Source: JABDMH01 sp965223025
GTDB lineage: Bacteria; Bacteroidota; Bacteroidia; Chitinophagales; Saprospiraceae
DNA: 64,000 nucleotides
Assembly (NCBI GenBank): GCA_965223025.1
Contig: CBDCVP010000021.1
Coordinates: 496,001 to 560,000 of the forward strand
Reading direction: 5' to 3'
Each line of letters starts with the position of its first letter. Position 1 is the first letter of the stretch. Below, piece after piece: positions 46,135 to 55,074 of the stretch. The notes below the pieces were generated by a model. That model saw only the letters and a program-made list of their open reading frames with translations, searched no databases and was not told where the DNA came from. Position numbers and translations under genes: made by a program.

Positions 46135-46821
46135 TCATGACTCATCTGGTGACAGATACTTATAGACGATGCCCGCCAGAAGAGCACCGATGATGGGAGC
46201 AATCCAGAACAACCAGAGCTGGCCTAATGCCCAATCATCAGCAAACAATGCCTGGCTAGTACTCCGGGCAGGATTTACAGATGTATTCGTCACGGGGATG
46301 CTGATCAAGTGTATCAACGTGAGGCACAATCCTATTGCCAGCCCGGCCAATGCACTGGGAGCTTTGGGGTGAGTGGCACCCAGAATCACGATTAAAAACA
46401 TGAAAGTCATCACCACTTCTGTCAGGAAGGCAGAACCCAGGCCGTAACCACCGGGAGAGTGATCTCCGTATCCATTTGCTGCAAAACCGCCAATCTCGAA
46501 GCCAGCCTTTCCGCTAGCAATGAAGTATAAGATGGCAGCTCCTGCAACACCTCCCAATACTTGTGCTCCGATATACGGTAGGAGATCCTTTTGACTAAAT
46601 CGACCTCCAGCCCATAGCCCAATAGACACAGCAGGATTGAGATGGCATCCCGATATATGACCAATAGCGTAGGCCATGGTGACTACAGTAAGACCGAAAG
46701 CTAAAGCTACTCCCACGAAGCCAATGCCAAGTTCGGGATATCCGGCAGCCAGTACAGCACTGCCGCACCCGCCTAATACCAACCACATCGTTCCGATAAA
46801 TTCGGCAATTAGTTTTTTCAT
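46135..46821 (-). CDS. aqpZ: Aquaporin Z-type water channel
   Basis: The 228-residue MIP-family protein has six membrane segments and both half-helix NPA motifs (HLNPAVS at 62-64, SVNPARS at 183-185). The selectivity filter is of water-channel type: a His in the TLIHLISIPVTNTSVNPAR region and the Arg after the second NPA. It conducts water across the inner membrane. Single gene. Confidence 0.96.
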   Translation of the reverse strand: MKKLIAEFIGTMWLVLGGCGSAVLAAGYPELGIGFVGVALAFGLTVVTMAYAIGHISGCHLNPAVSIGLWAGGRFSQKDLLPYIGAQVLGGVAGAAILYFIASGKAGFEIGGFAANGYGDHSPGGYGLGSAFLTEVVMTFMFLIVILGATHPKAPSALAGLAIGLCLTLIHLISIPVTNTSVNPARSTSQALFADDWALGQLWLFWIAPIIGALLAGIVYKYLSPDES

Positions 46822-47243
46822 CGTTCTGTTTTTAAAAAATGATAAAATCGGCTAAGTGGAGTTATCTGTCACCTAATCTCCCGCTAAATATGATAATTAA
46901 CAAATTTTTATGGGGAAAATTGATTTGAATAATGCTTGTTGGTTGTGCAGCTAAGTGCTGACTTGACGAACGATCGGATCAGGAAACTGGCCAAGATGGA
47001 CAAAAATGCCGGTGTTTTTTACGCCTGGTTGAAAATTTAGGAATGAGTAAAGTACTTCCAGATTCCTACATCAAATTGTGGATATACCCGGATATACCTT
47101 GATTGGCATTTTGCAACCTTAATGAATTTTGGCACTTAGTCGTATTCAGCCACAGACGTGACTTTCGAGCAAAAAAAAAGACAGCACCGACCTGTCTGGT
47201 GGCCATGCTGCCTCGTTTTTAGGGCATATTCAAACTGCTCCAC
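46822..47243. other. Intergenic region
   Basis: It contains the aqpZ upstream region and, at 47171-47197, a terminator for the minus-strand genes to the right. No gene is recognised; short frames on the minus strand are not supported. Confidence 0.5.
47171..47197 (-). terminator. Intrinsic terminator of the protease/lipoprotein operon
   Basis: On the minus strand AGACAG-GTCGGTG-CTGTCT is followed by nine T residues. It lies about 50 bp downstream of the stop of the lipoprotein gene at 47244. Confidence 0.8.
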
Positions 47244-47537
47244 TCACGGTTGGTCCTGGGCATCGATCGAGTCAGTGGAGGTAACGATGACTCGATAGCC
47301 ATGATAGTTTTCGGGAATATTTGAAAGGGCTTCTTTGGGTAGTGTGGACAACACCATGATGCAAGGTTTATCATCTTCAGCAGTCTCGGCCACACCGAGT
47401 ACACCATCCAGCTGCATCCATTCATCCGATGCTTTCTTTAATGCTTCTTCAAAGGTCATTGGTTCAGATTTTTGCACAGTCTCACAAGAGGATGCTGCGA
47501 TGACCGCACAAGTCATGATAAGCAAGCATATTTTCAT
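47244..47537 (-). CDS. Small lipoprotein resembling a protease N-terminal domain
   Basis: The 97-residue protein has a lipoprotein signal (AVIAASSC, Cys18). The mature part EWMQLDGVLGVAETAEDDKP, CIMVLSTLPKEALSNIPENY and HGYRVIVTSTDSIDA follows the same order of strands and helices as residues 27-86 of the adjacent protease: NVSAIGVG, PSLTIFVQSK, LLPKTIGGVKTDIIESG. I infer a shared prodomain- or inhibitor-like fold. It lies 2 bp downstream of the protease gene, clearly one operon. Confidence 0.65.
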   Translation of the reverse strand: MKICLLIMTCAVIAASSCETVQKSEPMTFEEALKKASDEWMQLDGVLGVAETAEDDKPCIMVLSTLPKEALSNIPENYHGYRVIVTSTDSIDAQDQP

Positions 47538-47539
47538 AA

Positions 47540-48472
47540 TTATCTGAATCTAAATCCCAACAAGCTCTGTACGTATCGAATATCATTGCATATGGTAATG
47601 GTATTTGATCCTGCAAAAAGGAGCCCAATGGCATTGTTTTGTTCATCCAAGACCAAACTTCCACTGTCGCCACCGGCGCTCATATTGCCACAAACAAATT
47701 GTCGACAAAATTTGGCAACTTTTCCATCACCGTAATTGACATTTACGGTTGCATTTACGGCGATGATCCTTTCCTTGGTGTTACCTGTTGTTCTGCCAGT
47801 TTTTTTCACAATCAATCCTACTTGTGGTTGAACAACATTGTTTACATAACCGTTCCAATAGATTTCTCGGTCGAGGTCACAGAAGTCGCCTTCTGCTAAA
47901 GCTGCATCCACATAATTGCAGTGACCGTTAAAATCAATGGGGACAAAGCGGGCAAGTTTTGCAATGGTGCACTTTTTATTTCCACCATCAAAGGGACCGG
48001 GTTGGTATATCGGATCACCTAGATGTGCATCGTTGGAGTTGGCAAGCACATGATTGTTGCTCAGTATATAGTACCTGGGAGGTATGCCAACAGTCGGTCT
48101 GGAATCAACCACACTGGTGGCTATGGTGCCAGCAGTGATTTTGTAGTGACCTACACTATATCCTCCTTCTGCAGGTCGTATTTTTTTTCGCAGTGTAATG
48201 TCACTCTGTGCAAAGATCTGACCACTTTCTATAATATCCGTCTTTACACCGCCTATCGTCTTAGGTAGCAACTCTGATGAAGAAATTAAGGCTTTATCTA
48301 TTTTTGATTGCACAAAAATGGTGAGTGAGGGCTCACCTGTATATGCCCCATTCGTGATTTTTTCTCCGACACCGATGGCAGAGACATTTAGGTGATCAAG
48401 CAGCTTATCCTGCTCTTTTTCCTGTACTTTGAGCACTTTGGCAAAATCATTCTTTAATTTTAATTCGATCAT
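47540..48472 (-). CDS. Trypsin-like serine protease (Nal1-like)
   Basis: The 310-residue chymotrypsin-fold protease has the catalytic triad visible as His141 in LSNNHVLA, Asp189 in NYVDAALA and Ser270 in SAGGDSGSLV. Residues 25-90 form an N-terminal alpha/beta domain. No signal peptide is apparent, so it may be cytoplasmic or use another route. Similar proteases with an N-terminal module of this type occur in many bacteria and plants (NAL1); targets are unknown. Followed directly by the lipoprotein gene at 47244. Confidence 0.85.
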   Translation of the reverse strand: MIELKLKNDFAKVLKVQEKEQDKLLDHLNVSAIGVGEKITNGAYTGEPSLTIFVQSKIDKALISSSELLPKTIGGVKTDIIESGQIFAQSDITLRKKIRPAEGGYSVGHYKITAGTIATSVVDSRPTVGIPPRYYILSNNHVLANSNDAHLGDPIYQPGPFDGGNKKCTIAKLARFVPIDFNGHCNYVDAALAEGDFCDLDREIYWNGYVNNVVQPQVGLIVKKTGRTTGNTKERIIAVNATVNVNYGDGKVAKFCRQFVCGNMSAGGDSGSLVLDEQNNAIGLLFAGSNTITICNDIRYVQSLLGFRFR

Positions 48473-49099
48473 TGTTCTAGTTTTTATTTGATTTTTTGGA
48501 AACTCTTAAAATCGACCGGCATAGATTGTGATCATCTATCATTCGAACTGTGCATGAAAAGGCGCCTTTCATTACTGCCTCATGAATGTGAATTCAGCCT
48601 AATAGTGTGGTCCCACCACAAATTGTTACCTCTTCGGCGAAAAATGTTTTTCTAAACCGACTATGGACGGTCACATTTTCCTATGGAGATACCACTCAAC
48701 TACGTAAGCATTTTCAAGGAGATGAAGAATCGCCGACTGAGTGATGGGATAGTACTATAACACATGTCCATGATATTTCTTAACTTATGGGCTCTCAAAA
48801 CTACTTTCTTGTATGCTGGCTGATGCTGGCTATCACTGTACCCATTATCGATGTGCGATTAGTGATCAGTCATTTTTTCGGTAGATCGAATTTTTGATGC
48901 CGACCAAAGTGCCGATAGAAGTGGACCCTAATCAAGGCCGAGTTAAGCAGGGCTAGCAGAATGGTGAGATATCGAAAATAATTCCATCGGGTAGTGATGG
49001 CTATTTGGTGGATGCAGCACTAAGTAATCGACAAACCTAAGTGATCTTTGGCTTAGGTAAGTCAGATCCATATTGTCAAACCTAAACCACATTAAAAAC
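48473..49099. other. Divergent intergenic region
   Basis: About 630 bp between two protease genes transcribed divergently. I see no gene, RNA or clear repeat. A short T-rich run follows ATCAGTCATTT near 48870 but with no stable stem. Confidence 0.45.
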
Positions 49100-50398
49100 A
49101 TGAGAAATTTTGGCACCTTTTTCTTACTCCTATGGATACCAAGTTTGGTAATGCAGTTCTTGTCCTGCACGACTTACACAGACCAGCCGGCACAGCAACA
49201 AAGAGGAGAGGCACTGGATCGGCTCTTCTGTGAAGAAACTAATCAGAATAAGTCGAATATTGAAAAGTATCTGGAAGGATTGAACATCGATGTTCGATAC
49301 GATGATAGTACGGGTGCTTTTTACTATGCTAACCAATTAGTGGTCAACATAAACGATCGGACGGCACTTGATGAGATCCGGGAAAAATATGGAAACCCCA
49401 TCGATAGTCTCATATGTCCCTGCGAAGATAGCTTGATACTCTGGCAATATGAGCCAAGTGATTCGATTCGTGTGGAGGAGATTGTCAAAAGCACATCGGA
49501 GCAACGGCCCGAAGCAGCTGATTTTAATTACCTGTTGTATTCTACGTTGACAGATCATTACGATATTGAGTCAGGTAGGGTAGGTGGTAGCAACGGTGCC
49601 GATCCCATTACCATCGCCATTTTAGATACAGGTCTAGATAGTACACGACAGGAGGAGTATCCGATGTGGATATCCGCCTCTAGAGAGCAGTCTACGGATG
49701 ATTGTGATTTAGCGGGAGCTACTGGGTGGAATTTTGTCGGCAACAATGCTGACATAAATGATGATCACGGACATGGCACGTTGGTGGCCGATGACGTAGT
49801 AGAGACCATCGAAGAGTTGGCAAAGGTAGAAGCTATGCAGGGTGGCTATGAATTAATGATATTGAAGGTACTAGATCAACACGGCTTGGGCAATTCATTT
49901 AGGGGGCTGTGCGCCTTGAAGTTTGCGATACAAAAGGGGGCGGATGTGGTTAATATTAGTTGGGGCAGTACCCACGATGTTGCCTTGGATGTGAGGTATG
50001 ATCCCTTGTATGCGACTATTTGTGAAGCGAACAGATTATTCGTAGCCTCCAAAGGAAACGACGGCACTAAGACCTTCAATCATGTGATTTCCGACTATCC
50101 CTTGCCCAACCTTTTAGCTATTGGTGGAGATAATCGCATCGACTTCCTGAATCCTGCCACAAGTCTTTTTGGTGCCAGTAATCAGCATCCCCACCTACTA
50201 ACTGCCCCCCACAAGAGGGATAGTTTCAGTGGCACATCTTTTTCGGCGGCCAAAGTGTCTGGATTGGCATCGTACCTGATGGACAAGCACCAGAAGAAAG
50301 ATCCTGGATTCATCATCATGAAGATTCACGAATTGACCAAACCCGTATATGGATCTGCAAGTGACTGTCCCTTTAAGTATATCAGCTTACCTCAATAA
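49100..50398 (+). CDS. Subtilisin-like (S8) serine peptidase, lipoprotein
   Basis: The 432-residue peptidase starts at MRNFGTFFLLLW (a longer start at 49073 is less likely), with a lipoprotein signal (Cys23 in MQFLSC). A prodomain-like region covers residues 50-140. The catalytic domain has Asp176 in AILDTGLD, His225 in DDHGHGTLVA, Asn320 in ASKGND and Ser380 in SGTSFSAA. It is probably anchored to a membrane with the active site in the periplasm or outside. The next gene downstream, in the same direction, encodes a CHAT protease. Confidence 0.92.
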   Translation: MRNFGTFFLLLWIPSLVMQFLSCTTYTDQPAQQQRGEALDRLFCEETNQNKSNIEKYLEGLNIDVRYDDSTGAFYYANQLVVNINDRTALDEIREKYGNPIDSLICPCEDSLILWQYEPSDSIRVEEIVKSTSEQRPEAADFNYLLYSTLTDHYDIESGRVGGSNGADPITIAILDTGLDSTRQEEYPMWISASREQSTDDCDLAGATGWNFVGNNADINDDHGHGTLVADDVVETIEELAKVEAMQGGYELMILKVLDQHGLGNSFRGLCALKFAIQKGADVVNISWGSTHDVALDVRYDPLYATICEANRLFVASKGNDGTKTFNHVISDYPLPNLLAIGGDNRIDFLNPATSLFGASNQHPHLLTAPHKRDSFSGTSFSAAKVSGLASYLMDKHQKKDPGFIIMKIHELTKPVYGSASDCPFKYISLPQ

Positions 50399-50699
50399 AT
50401 ATGTGGTCAGTGAGTATTGAGCCCACACGAAGAAGGTTGTCAGATCTACATTGAATCATATTATTAAAAATGACACTTTCGGGGAGTAGGCTCAATATTT
50501 GATTTTCTTTTTTAACTTAATGGGATCTCATCACCACCATTCACCATGAATGGCATTACAGCTGAGATCAGGACACATCAAAAGCATATTAATGGTGACA
50601 TCATGGCACAGAGTGTGATGATGGTCAGGGTGGCAGAAATTTGGTGAATCAAAGATATATTTTGAATTGTTAACTGATCTCAGGGGTCTGATTTTTGGA
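50399..50699. other. Intergenic region before the CHAT gene
   Basis: About 300 bp. An imperfect inverted repeat with GGGATCTCATCACCACC and GGTGACATCATGG stretches is near 50521-50605. No gene is recognised. Confidence 0.4.
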
Positions 50700-53276
50700 A
50701 TGTTCAATTTAATTTTTCTTCCCATCTCCCATGGGCAGGTGGCTCTTGATTTGGCGGACCAATATCATAGAAGAGCAGCTGGACATGCCAACTTTGACAC
50801 AGCGGTGATTTTTTATCAAAAAGCACTGGAATTAAAATTTGAACATGCCGCCCCGGAGGTGGATCTGGCCAAAACAAGTTTTAATCTTGGCCGGCTATAT
50901 CAGAGAGCATTTCATTTTTCTGAGGCAAGGAAGAATTTCGGCAAAGTAATCGAATGGGGAGATGACCGACTAAAATCAAAAGCGTATCTGGCCATCAGTA
51001 AGATAGAGACCGAGTTGGGCGCCTTGGCAAGTGCGGCCGATTACCTTCACCTGGCTTTGGAATATTCAGGTCCTCAACATCCACTGGAATTTACAGATGC
51101 TGTGATCGACTGGGCAAGTATGCGCATTGATGCATCTCTGGAGGATAGTACCTTTCACCAAATCATCGGGGAGTTGAATCTGGCTATTGTGGCTCTAGAA
51201 GGATATCGAGGTCCCAAAATAGCGGCCGACACTATCAATCTGGCGGCCATGCACGATCTACTGGGTATTTGCTATCTGCACCTCGGTCTGTGCTCCGATT
51301 GCTATGTGCATCAACAAAAGGCCATTGCCCTCCATCCAGATCTACATTATCAAGCCGATAAATGGGGCAACATCGCGATATGCTATGCACATCAAAAAAG
51401 GAAGAAACTGGCCCTGCGCTTGTTGGCCAAGGCACAATCACTTAGAGAGCTGTCACCTGATAGATCCAGGAGTGGCCTGGCCAGCACCTTTGATAATATA
51501 GCAATCACCTTTACTCATAGTGACCAGCCAGATAGTGCCATATTTTATTCCTTACGGGCCATTCATCTCATCGCACACGAGACCATTTTTAATATCGATG
51601 AAGATGCGATCCGTCAGTTGGGGATCAATAATCAGATACGACTATTGACGTATTTGGAAAGACTTTCGAATAATACTTCAAAGGAACCCAATGCCTATCT
51701 GGCGCTTAACGACCAAGTCTTCAGTCTCCTTAGCAATTTGATAGAAGAGATTAGATTGTCCCACCTTTGGTATCAGGATAAACAGTTTTGGCAGGATCGG
51801 ACAGGACATATTTATGATCAGGCGATCGAATACTATTTTGCTTTGCGAGATTACCAAAAACTGTTCTATTACTTGGAGCGGAGTAAGTCGATATCACTCA
51901 AGGAACATTTTGTACGAGCAGCTCAGGCTTACTATACGGATGACTCCCTATTTAGGTTGGAGCGTCAAATATTTCATAAGCTGGAGACCTTGGAGGAAAG
52001 TATGCATGACGGCTCCCCAAATATTGCTGATTCGGTGGCGTTTTACAAGAGTCGGTATGATAGTGTGCTGACATCCGTTCAGAGGAGAAATTACAATCAT
52101 TTTCGCAACTTACAATCACCGAGTTTAGAAGACCTCCAGAGTACACTAGAAACTGATGAACTCATTCTGATGTACCATCAGGGAGAAAAATTGACACTTT
52201 GTATGTCCGTGGGAAACCAGGCATATTCTGTACAGCAGATCCAGATCGAAGGTTTTGCAAAAACCCTTGAGGAGTGGTTTAGGTTGATCAAGCAATCACC
52301 TGTGCGATTGGCTTTAGAAGAATGGAGAACACGTCAATCTAGACTGCGAGAAATTACAGCAAAACTATCTTCTATTTTGCTACCTTTTCTCACGACTTCA
52401 GTGAAAAAAATTACGATTATACCATCTGGCAATATTTACCATGTCCCTTTCTCAGCCTTGACCATTGATCATAATGGAATGGATGGAGATGGTGTTTCGA
52501 TCAGTTATAGTCCCTCCATCGGTCTACTTCATTTGATGCAAAGTCATCAAACTGAGAAGGATGATTGGCTAGGTTTTGCCCCTGCATTTGAATTCCAAGC
52601 AGGGAGCAAGGGTAGGTTCCAGCCATTGCTATATAACCAGGGTGAGATAGAAAAAATTGGTGCCATGGTCGATGGAGCAGCTATTTATGAGTCGCTGACC
52701 GAAGATGAGTTTTATCACCGAATCGGATCGGCCGGTATCTTACATCTGGCTACTCATGCACAAGTGGCCATAGAGCCTGGACAAAGGTCAGTTATTGTCT
52801 TGGGCGATGAGGCTGGCACTGATCTCCAGACTTCGTTTGCAGATGTTTTATATCGGGCACCGCCTTTCAAAATGGTGGTATTGAGTGCTTGCGAGACTGC
52901 TCGGGGTTTCCTTGCAGTAGGTGAAGGTATGACAAGTCTGGCAACCTCTTTTGCAGGGAGCGGCACCAGTGCCATTGTGGCCACTCTATGGCCAGTAGAT
53001 GATGAGGCATCTAGTCAAATTATGCAGCTATTTTATGAATACTTACGAAAGGGGATGGCCAAGTCGGAAGCCATCCTCAAAGCTCAGCAGGCTTTTCGGG
53101 AGCAAGCAGATCCACTCAATAGAGATCCTTATTTTTGGGCTCCCTTTGTAGTCATTGGCGATGATGGTCCCTTGTATTCACCCATGTTTTCTTATCGGTC
53201 GATATTTGTGTACATCATTTTGCTACTGGGATTTTCTATCGTCGGTTACCTTGTTGCTGAATCGAGTTGGGTGTGA
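50700..53276 (+). CDS. Exported TPR-CHAT protease with C-terminal membrane anchor
   Basis: The 858-residue protein starts at MFNLIFLPISHGQ, a short signal peptide; an in-frame TTG 33 bp upstream lacks support. Residues 20-330 form TPR repeats (ATFDTAVIFYQKALE-like, SFNLGRLYQRAFHFSEARKN, SAIFYSLRAIHL). Residues 560-835 form a CHAT (caspase-like) domain with catalytic His near 686 in LHLATHA and Cys near 730 in LSACETARG, followed by GEGMTSLATSFAGSG and ATLWPVDD. A single TM segment (FVYIILLLGFSIVGYLVAE) is near the end. The catalytic dyad is intact. It faces a convergent sigma/anti-sigma pair 64 bp away. Confidence 0.92.
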   Translation: MFNLIFLPISHGQVALDLADQYHRRAAGHANFDTAVIFYQKALELKFEHAAPEVDLAKTSFNLGRLYQRAFHFSEARKNFGKVIEWGDDRLKSKAYLAISKIETELGALASAADYLHLALEYSGPQHPLEFTDAVIDWASMRIDASLEDSTFHQIIGELNLAIVALEGYRGPKIAADTINLAAMHDLLGICYLHLGLCSDCYVHQQKAIALHPDLHYQADKWGNIAICYAHQKRKKLALRLLAKAQSLRELSPDRSRSGLASTFDNIAITFTHSDQPDSAIFYSLRAIHLIAHETIFNIDEDAIRQLGINNQIRLLTYLERLSNNTSKEPNAYLALNDQVFSLLSNLIEEIRLSHLWYQDKQFWQDRTGHIYDQAIEYYFALRDYQKLFYYLERSKSISLKEHFVRAAQAYYTDDSLFRLERQIFHKLETLEESMHDGSPNIADSVAFYKSRYDSVLTSVQRRNYNHFRNLQSPSLEDLQSTLETDELILMYHQGEKLTLCMSVGNQAYSVQQIQIEGFAKTLEEWFRLIKQSPVRLALEEWRTRQSRLREITAKLSSILLPFLTTSVKKITIIPSGNIYHVPFSALTIDHNGMDGDGVSISYSPSIGLLHLMQSHQTEKDDWLGFAPAFEFQAGSKGRFQPLLYNQGEIEKIGAMVDGAAIYESLTEDEFYHRIGSAGILHLATHAQVAIEPGQRSVIVLGDEAGTDLQTSFADVLYRAPPFKMVVLSACETARGFLAVGEGMTSLATSFAGSGTSAIVATLWPVDDEASSQIMQLFYEYLRKGMAKSEAILKAQQAFREQADPLNRDPYFWAPFVVIGDDGPLYSPMFSYRSIFVYIILLLGFSIVGYLVAESSWV

Positions 53277-53340
53277 GCACATCTATGAATTCCCTTGCGG
53301 GAGACAGCTCATGAGGACTTGTCTGAGGTCCGTGGATTCT

Positions 53341-54081
53341 TTAGTTAAAGGGTGAAATTTTATGGAAGAATCCCTCCACTTGTTTCTTCAATTTCAGAGC
53401 TTCTGGCCGATGTGCATGGGTGGGCTGGTTGATGATGTCATCCAGCGATTGGATGGCTTCTTGCCTTTGATCGGCTAAGAGATAAGCAATGGCCAGTTGA
53501 TAGGCTGCTTTTTCTGTAAATCGTTCATCACCCAGATCTATCAATTGGCGAAACGAAGCTATGGCGACTTGTGCATCTTTCAGTTGAAGAGCGAGACTAC
53601 CCTTTAGATACAGATCAGCATTGGGTAAGGTCGATTTTTCTTCAAGTGCGATTAAATGTTTGTAAGCGTCATCATAGTCTTGCTGGGCTAGCAGTCGTTG
53701 CAACAAATCTTGGTGGGCCCCAGATGCTGATCTGGAAGCAACATATTTGGGGGGATGGAGATGACGCCTGATGACCTGTCCAGTTGAAAAATACCAACTT
53801 AAGGCCGTCAGCAGGATTAATACAATAGCTGCTGCCGATGTCCACAATTTCATTTTTCGCAAGATGCCCCGTGGGCGCAGATCTGAGGGACGGGTATTCA
53901 GCTCATCTTTCAACGATCGATACGCAGCATAGTCGGCTGTTGTGATGACGAGCTGATAGGTCTGATAGCTTTCTTTTAGCTCTGCATCTTCTCTAAGGCG
54001 CTGCTGGAAGTCGGTAAGTGCTTGACCTGATAATTTACCGGCTTCGTATTTTTCGAATAATTCAATCCATTCATCCTTCAT
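53341..54081 (-). CDS. Membrane-bound anti-sigma factor with periplasmic TPR domain
   Basis: In this 246-residue protein, residues 1-75 form a cytoplasmic helical part (DEWIELFEKYEAGKLSGQAL, typical of Bacteroidota anti-sigma N-termini). Residues 79-98 form a TM helix (LWTSAAAIVLILLTALSWYF). Residues 115-240 form three TPR-like repeats outside (LLQRLLAQQDYDDAYKHL, AQVAIASFRQLIDLGDERF, KAAYQLAIAYLLADQRQEA). It overlaps the sigma gene by 4 bp. It should sequester the sigma factor until an extracytoplasmic signal reaches the TPR domain. Confidence 0.82.
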   Translation of the reverse strand: MKDEWIELFEKYEAGKLSGQALTDFQQRLREDAELKESYQTYQLVITTADYAAYRSLKDELNTRPSDLRPRGILRKMKLWTSAAAIVLILLTALSWYFSTGQVIRRHLHPPKYVASRSASGAHQDLLQRLLAQQDYDDAYKHLIALEEKSTLPNADLYLKGSLALQLKDAQVAIASFRQLIDLGDERFTEKAAYQLAIAYLLADQRQEAIQSLDDIINQPTHAHRPEALKLKKQVEGFFHKISPFN

Positions 54082-54683
54082 TGGCCGAATAATTTATCAG
54101 GTTCGTCCGAGTCTTTTAAATATTTCGTGAGGGCTTTGATGCATAAATGTTTTTTCTTCCTGGCCATGCCAGCACTCTTGTAATTTAGATGCTTGGCAAT
54201 CTCTTCCATAGAATACTTCATCGACCATAAGCTGAGTACTTTCTTACATTTTTCTCCTAGATGGTCGAGGATATGATCTAAGTACATTTTTCTTTCTTGT
54301 TCTAAATACAAGAATTCTGGTGTCATATAGTCTTCGTCATCAGGAGGAACGTTACCCCTCGTCATGGATCCGGCTCGCTCTCGTCTCTTAAGATTGTAGT
54401 ACAGATTTTTGCAGATGCTCGCTACATAGGTTTTTACGGAGGCCTCACCCCGATAGGCACCCTTGCGCACATTGAGGATGAAGGCGATGATGCCATCCTG
54501 AAATATGTCCTCTGCTTCCACATCGTTGGCTCCTGATCGCTTCAGAATATGTATGACTTCCGACCGGCAGTTACTATCCTGATAATATCGACGCATAGCT
54601 TGGTGCATCTGATGACCACCGGTCATTATAGATTTTATGAGACGCTCATCATTCATCGCGACAAATCTAAAATCATCCTGCAC
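54078..54683 (-). CDS. ECF-type RNA polymerase sigma factor
   Basis: The 201-residue protein may start at internal MNDERLIKS (residue 10). Region 2 has DVEAEDIFQDGIIAFILN and RGEASVKTYVASICKNLYYN. Region 4 has LGEKCKKVLSLWSMKYSMEE and IAKHLNYKSAGMARKKKHLC. The latter helix-turn-helix is atypical and resembles the sigma factors that accompany CHAT and TPR proteins in Saprospiria-like bacteria. It is co-transcribed with its TPR anti-sigma factor. Confidence 0.9.
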   Translation of the reverse strand: MQDDFRFVAMNDERLIKSIMTGGHQMHQAMRRYYQDSNCRSEVIHILKRSGANDVEAEDIFQDGIIAFILNVRKGAYRGEASVKTYVASICKNLYYNLKRRERAGSMTRGNVPPDDEDYMTPEFLYLEQERKMYLDHILDHLGEKCKKVLSLWSMKYSMEEIAKHLNYKSAGMARKKKHLCIKALTKYLKDSDEPDKLFGQ

Positions 54684-55074
54684 TTTCCATCTTTCAAAAA
54701 TGGTTTTAAAGAGGCATTGTCTTTACCAACTGTTGTCATCGATTGAGGTTTGACACCACTGCCTCTCTCGGTAAAATCTGGTCCAGGAGTGGCTGGCTTG
54801 AGTAAGAAGATACAAATTAGTCGTATTCTAGACGTGAAGGTGTAATATCGAAGCTAAAGTTATATATTTCGAGTATGAAAACGGCATCTAGATGAGTTCT
54901 CAGTATACAGATATGGGCATCTAGAAATGCAGCATAAAAGCAGTGATACCATGGAAAGTAAAGGATAGCTGCAGCAAGAGAATTGGCATTGTAATTGGAG
55001 TAAGAGACCCATGGGGAGTGTTAACGGATCTCCAAAGGTGATTTTATCCAGTATAGGTCCATATCAATGAAGTT
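54684..55074. other. Divergent intergenic region
   Basis: About 390 bp between the sigma operon and the FIST operon. Both promoters should lie here. I find neither a TGGCAC box nor a TTCCA-N5-TGGAA site in it. No gene or RNA is recognised. Confidence 0.45.

Noticed and set aside
49100..54683. The CHAT-sigma region as a type III-E CRISPR (Craspase) locus
   Set aside because: No gRAMP/Cas7-11, Csx30, Cas1 or repeat array is present, and the CHAT protein is exported; only the regulatory logic is comparable.
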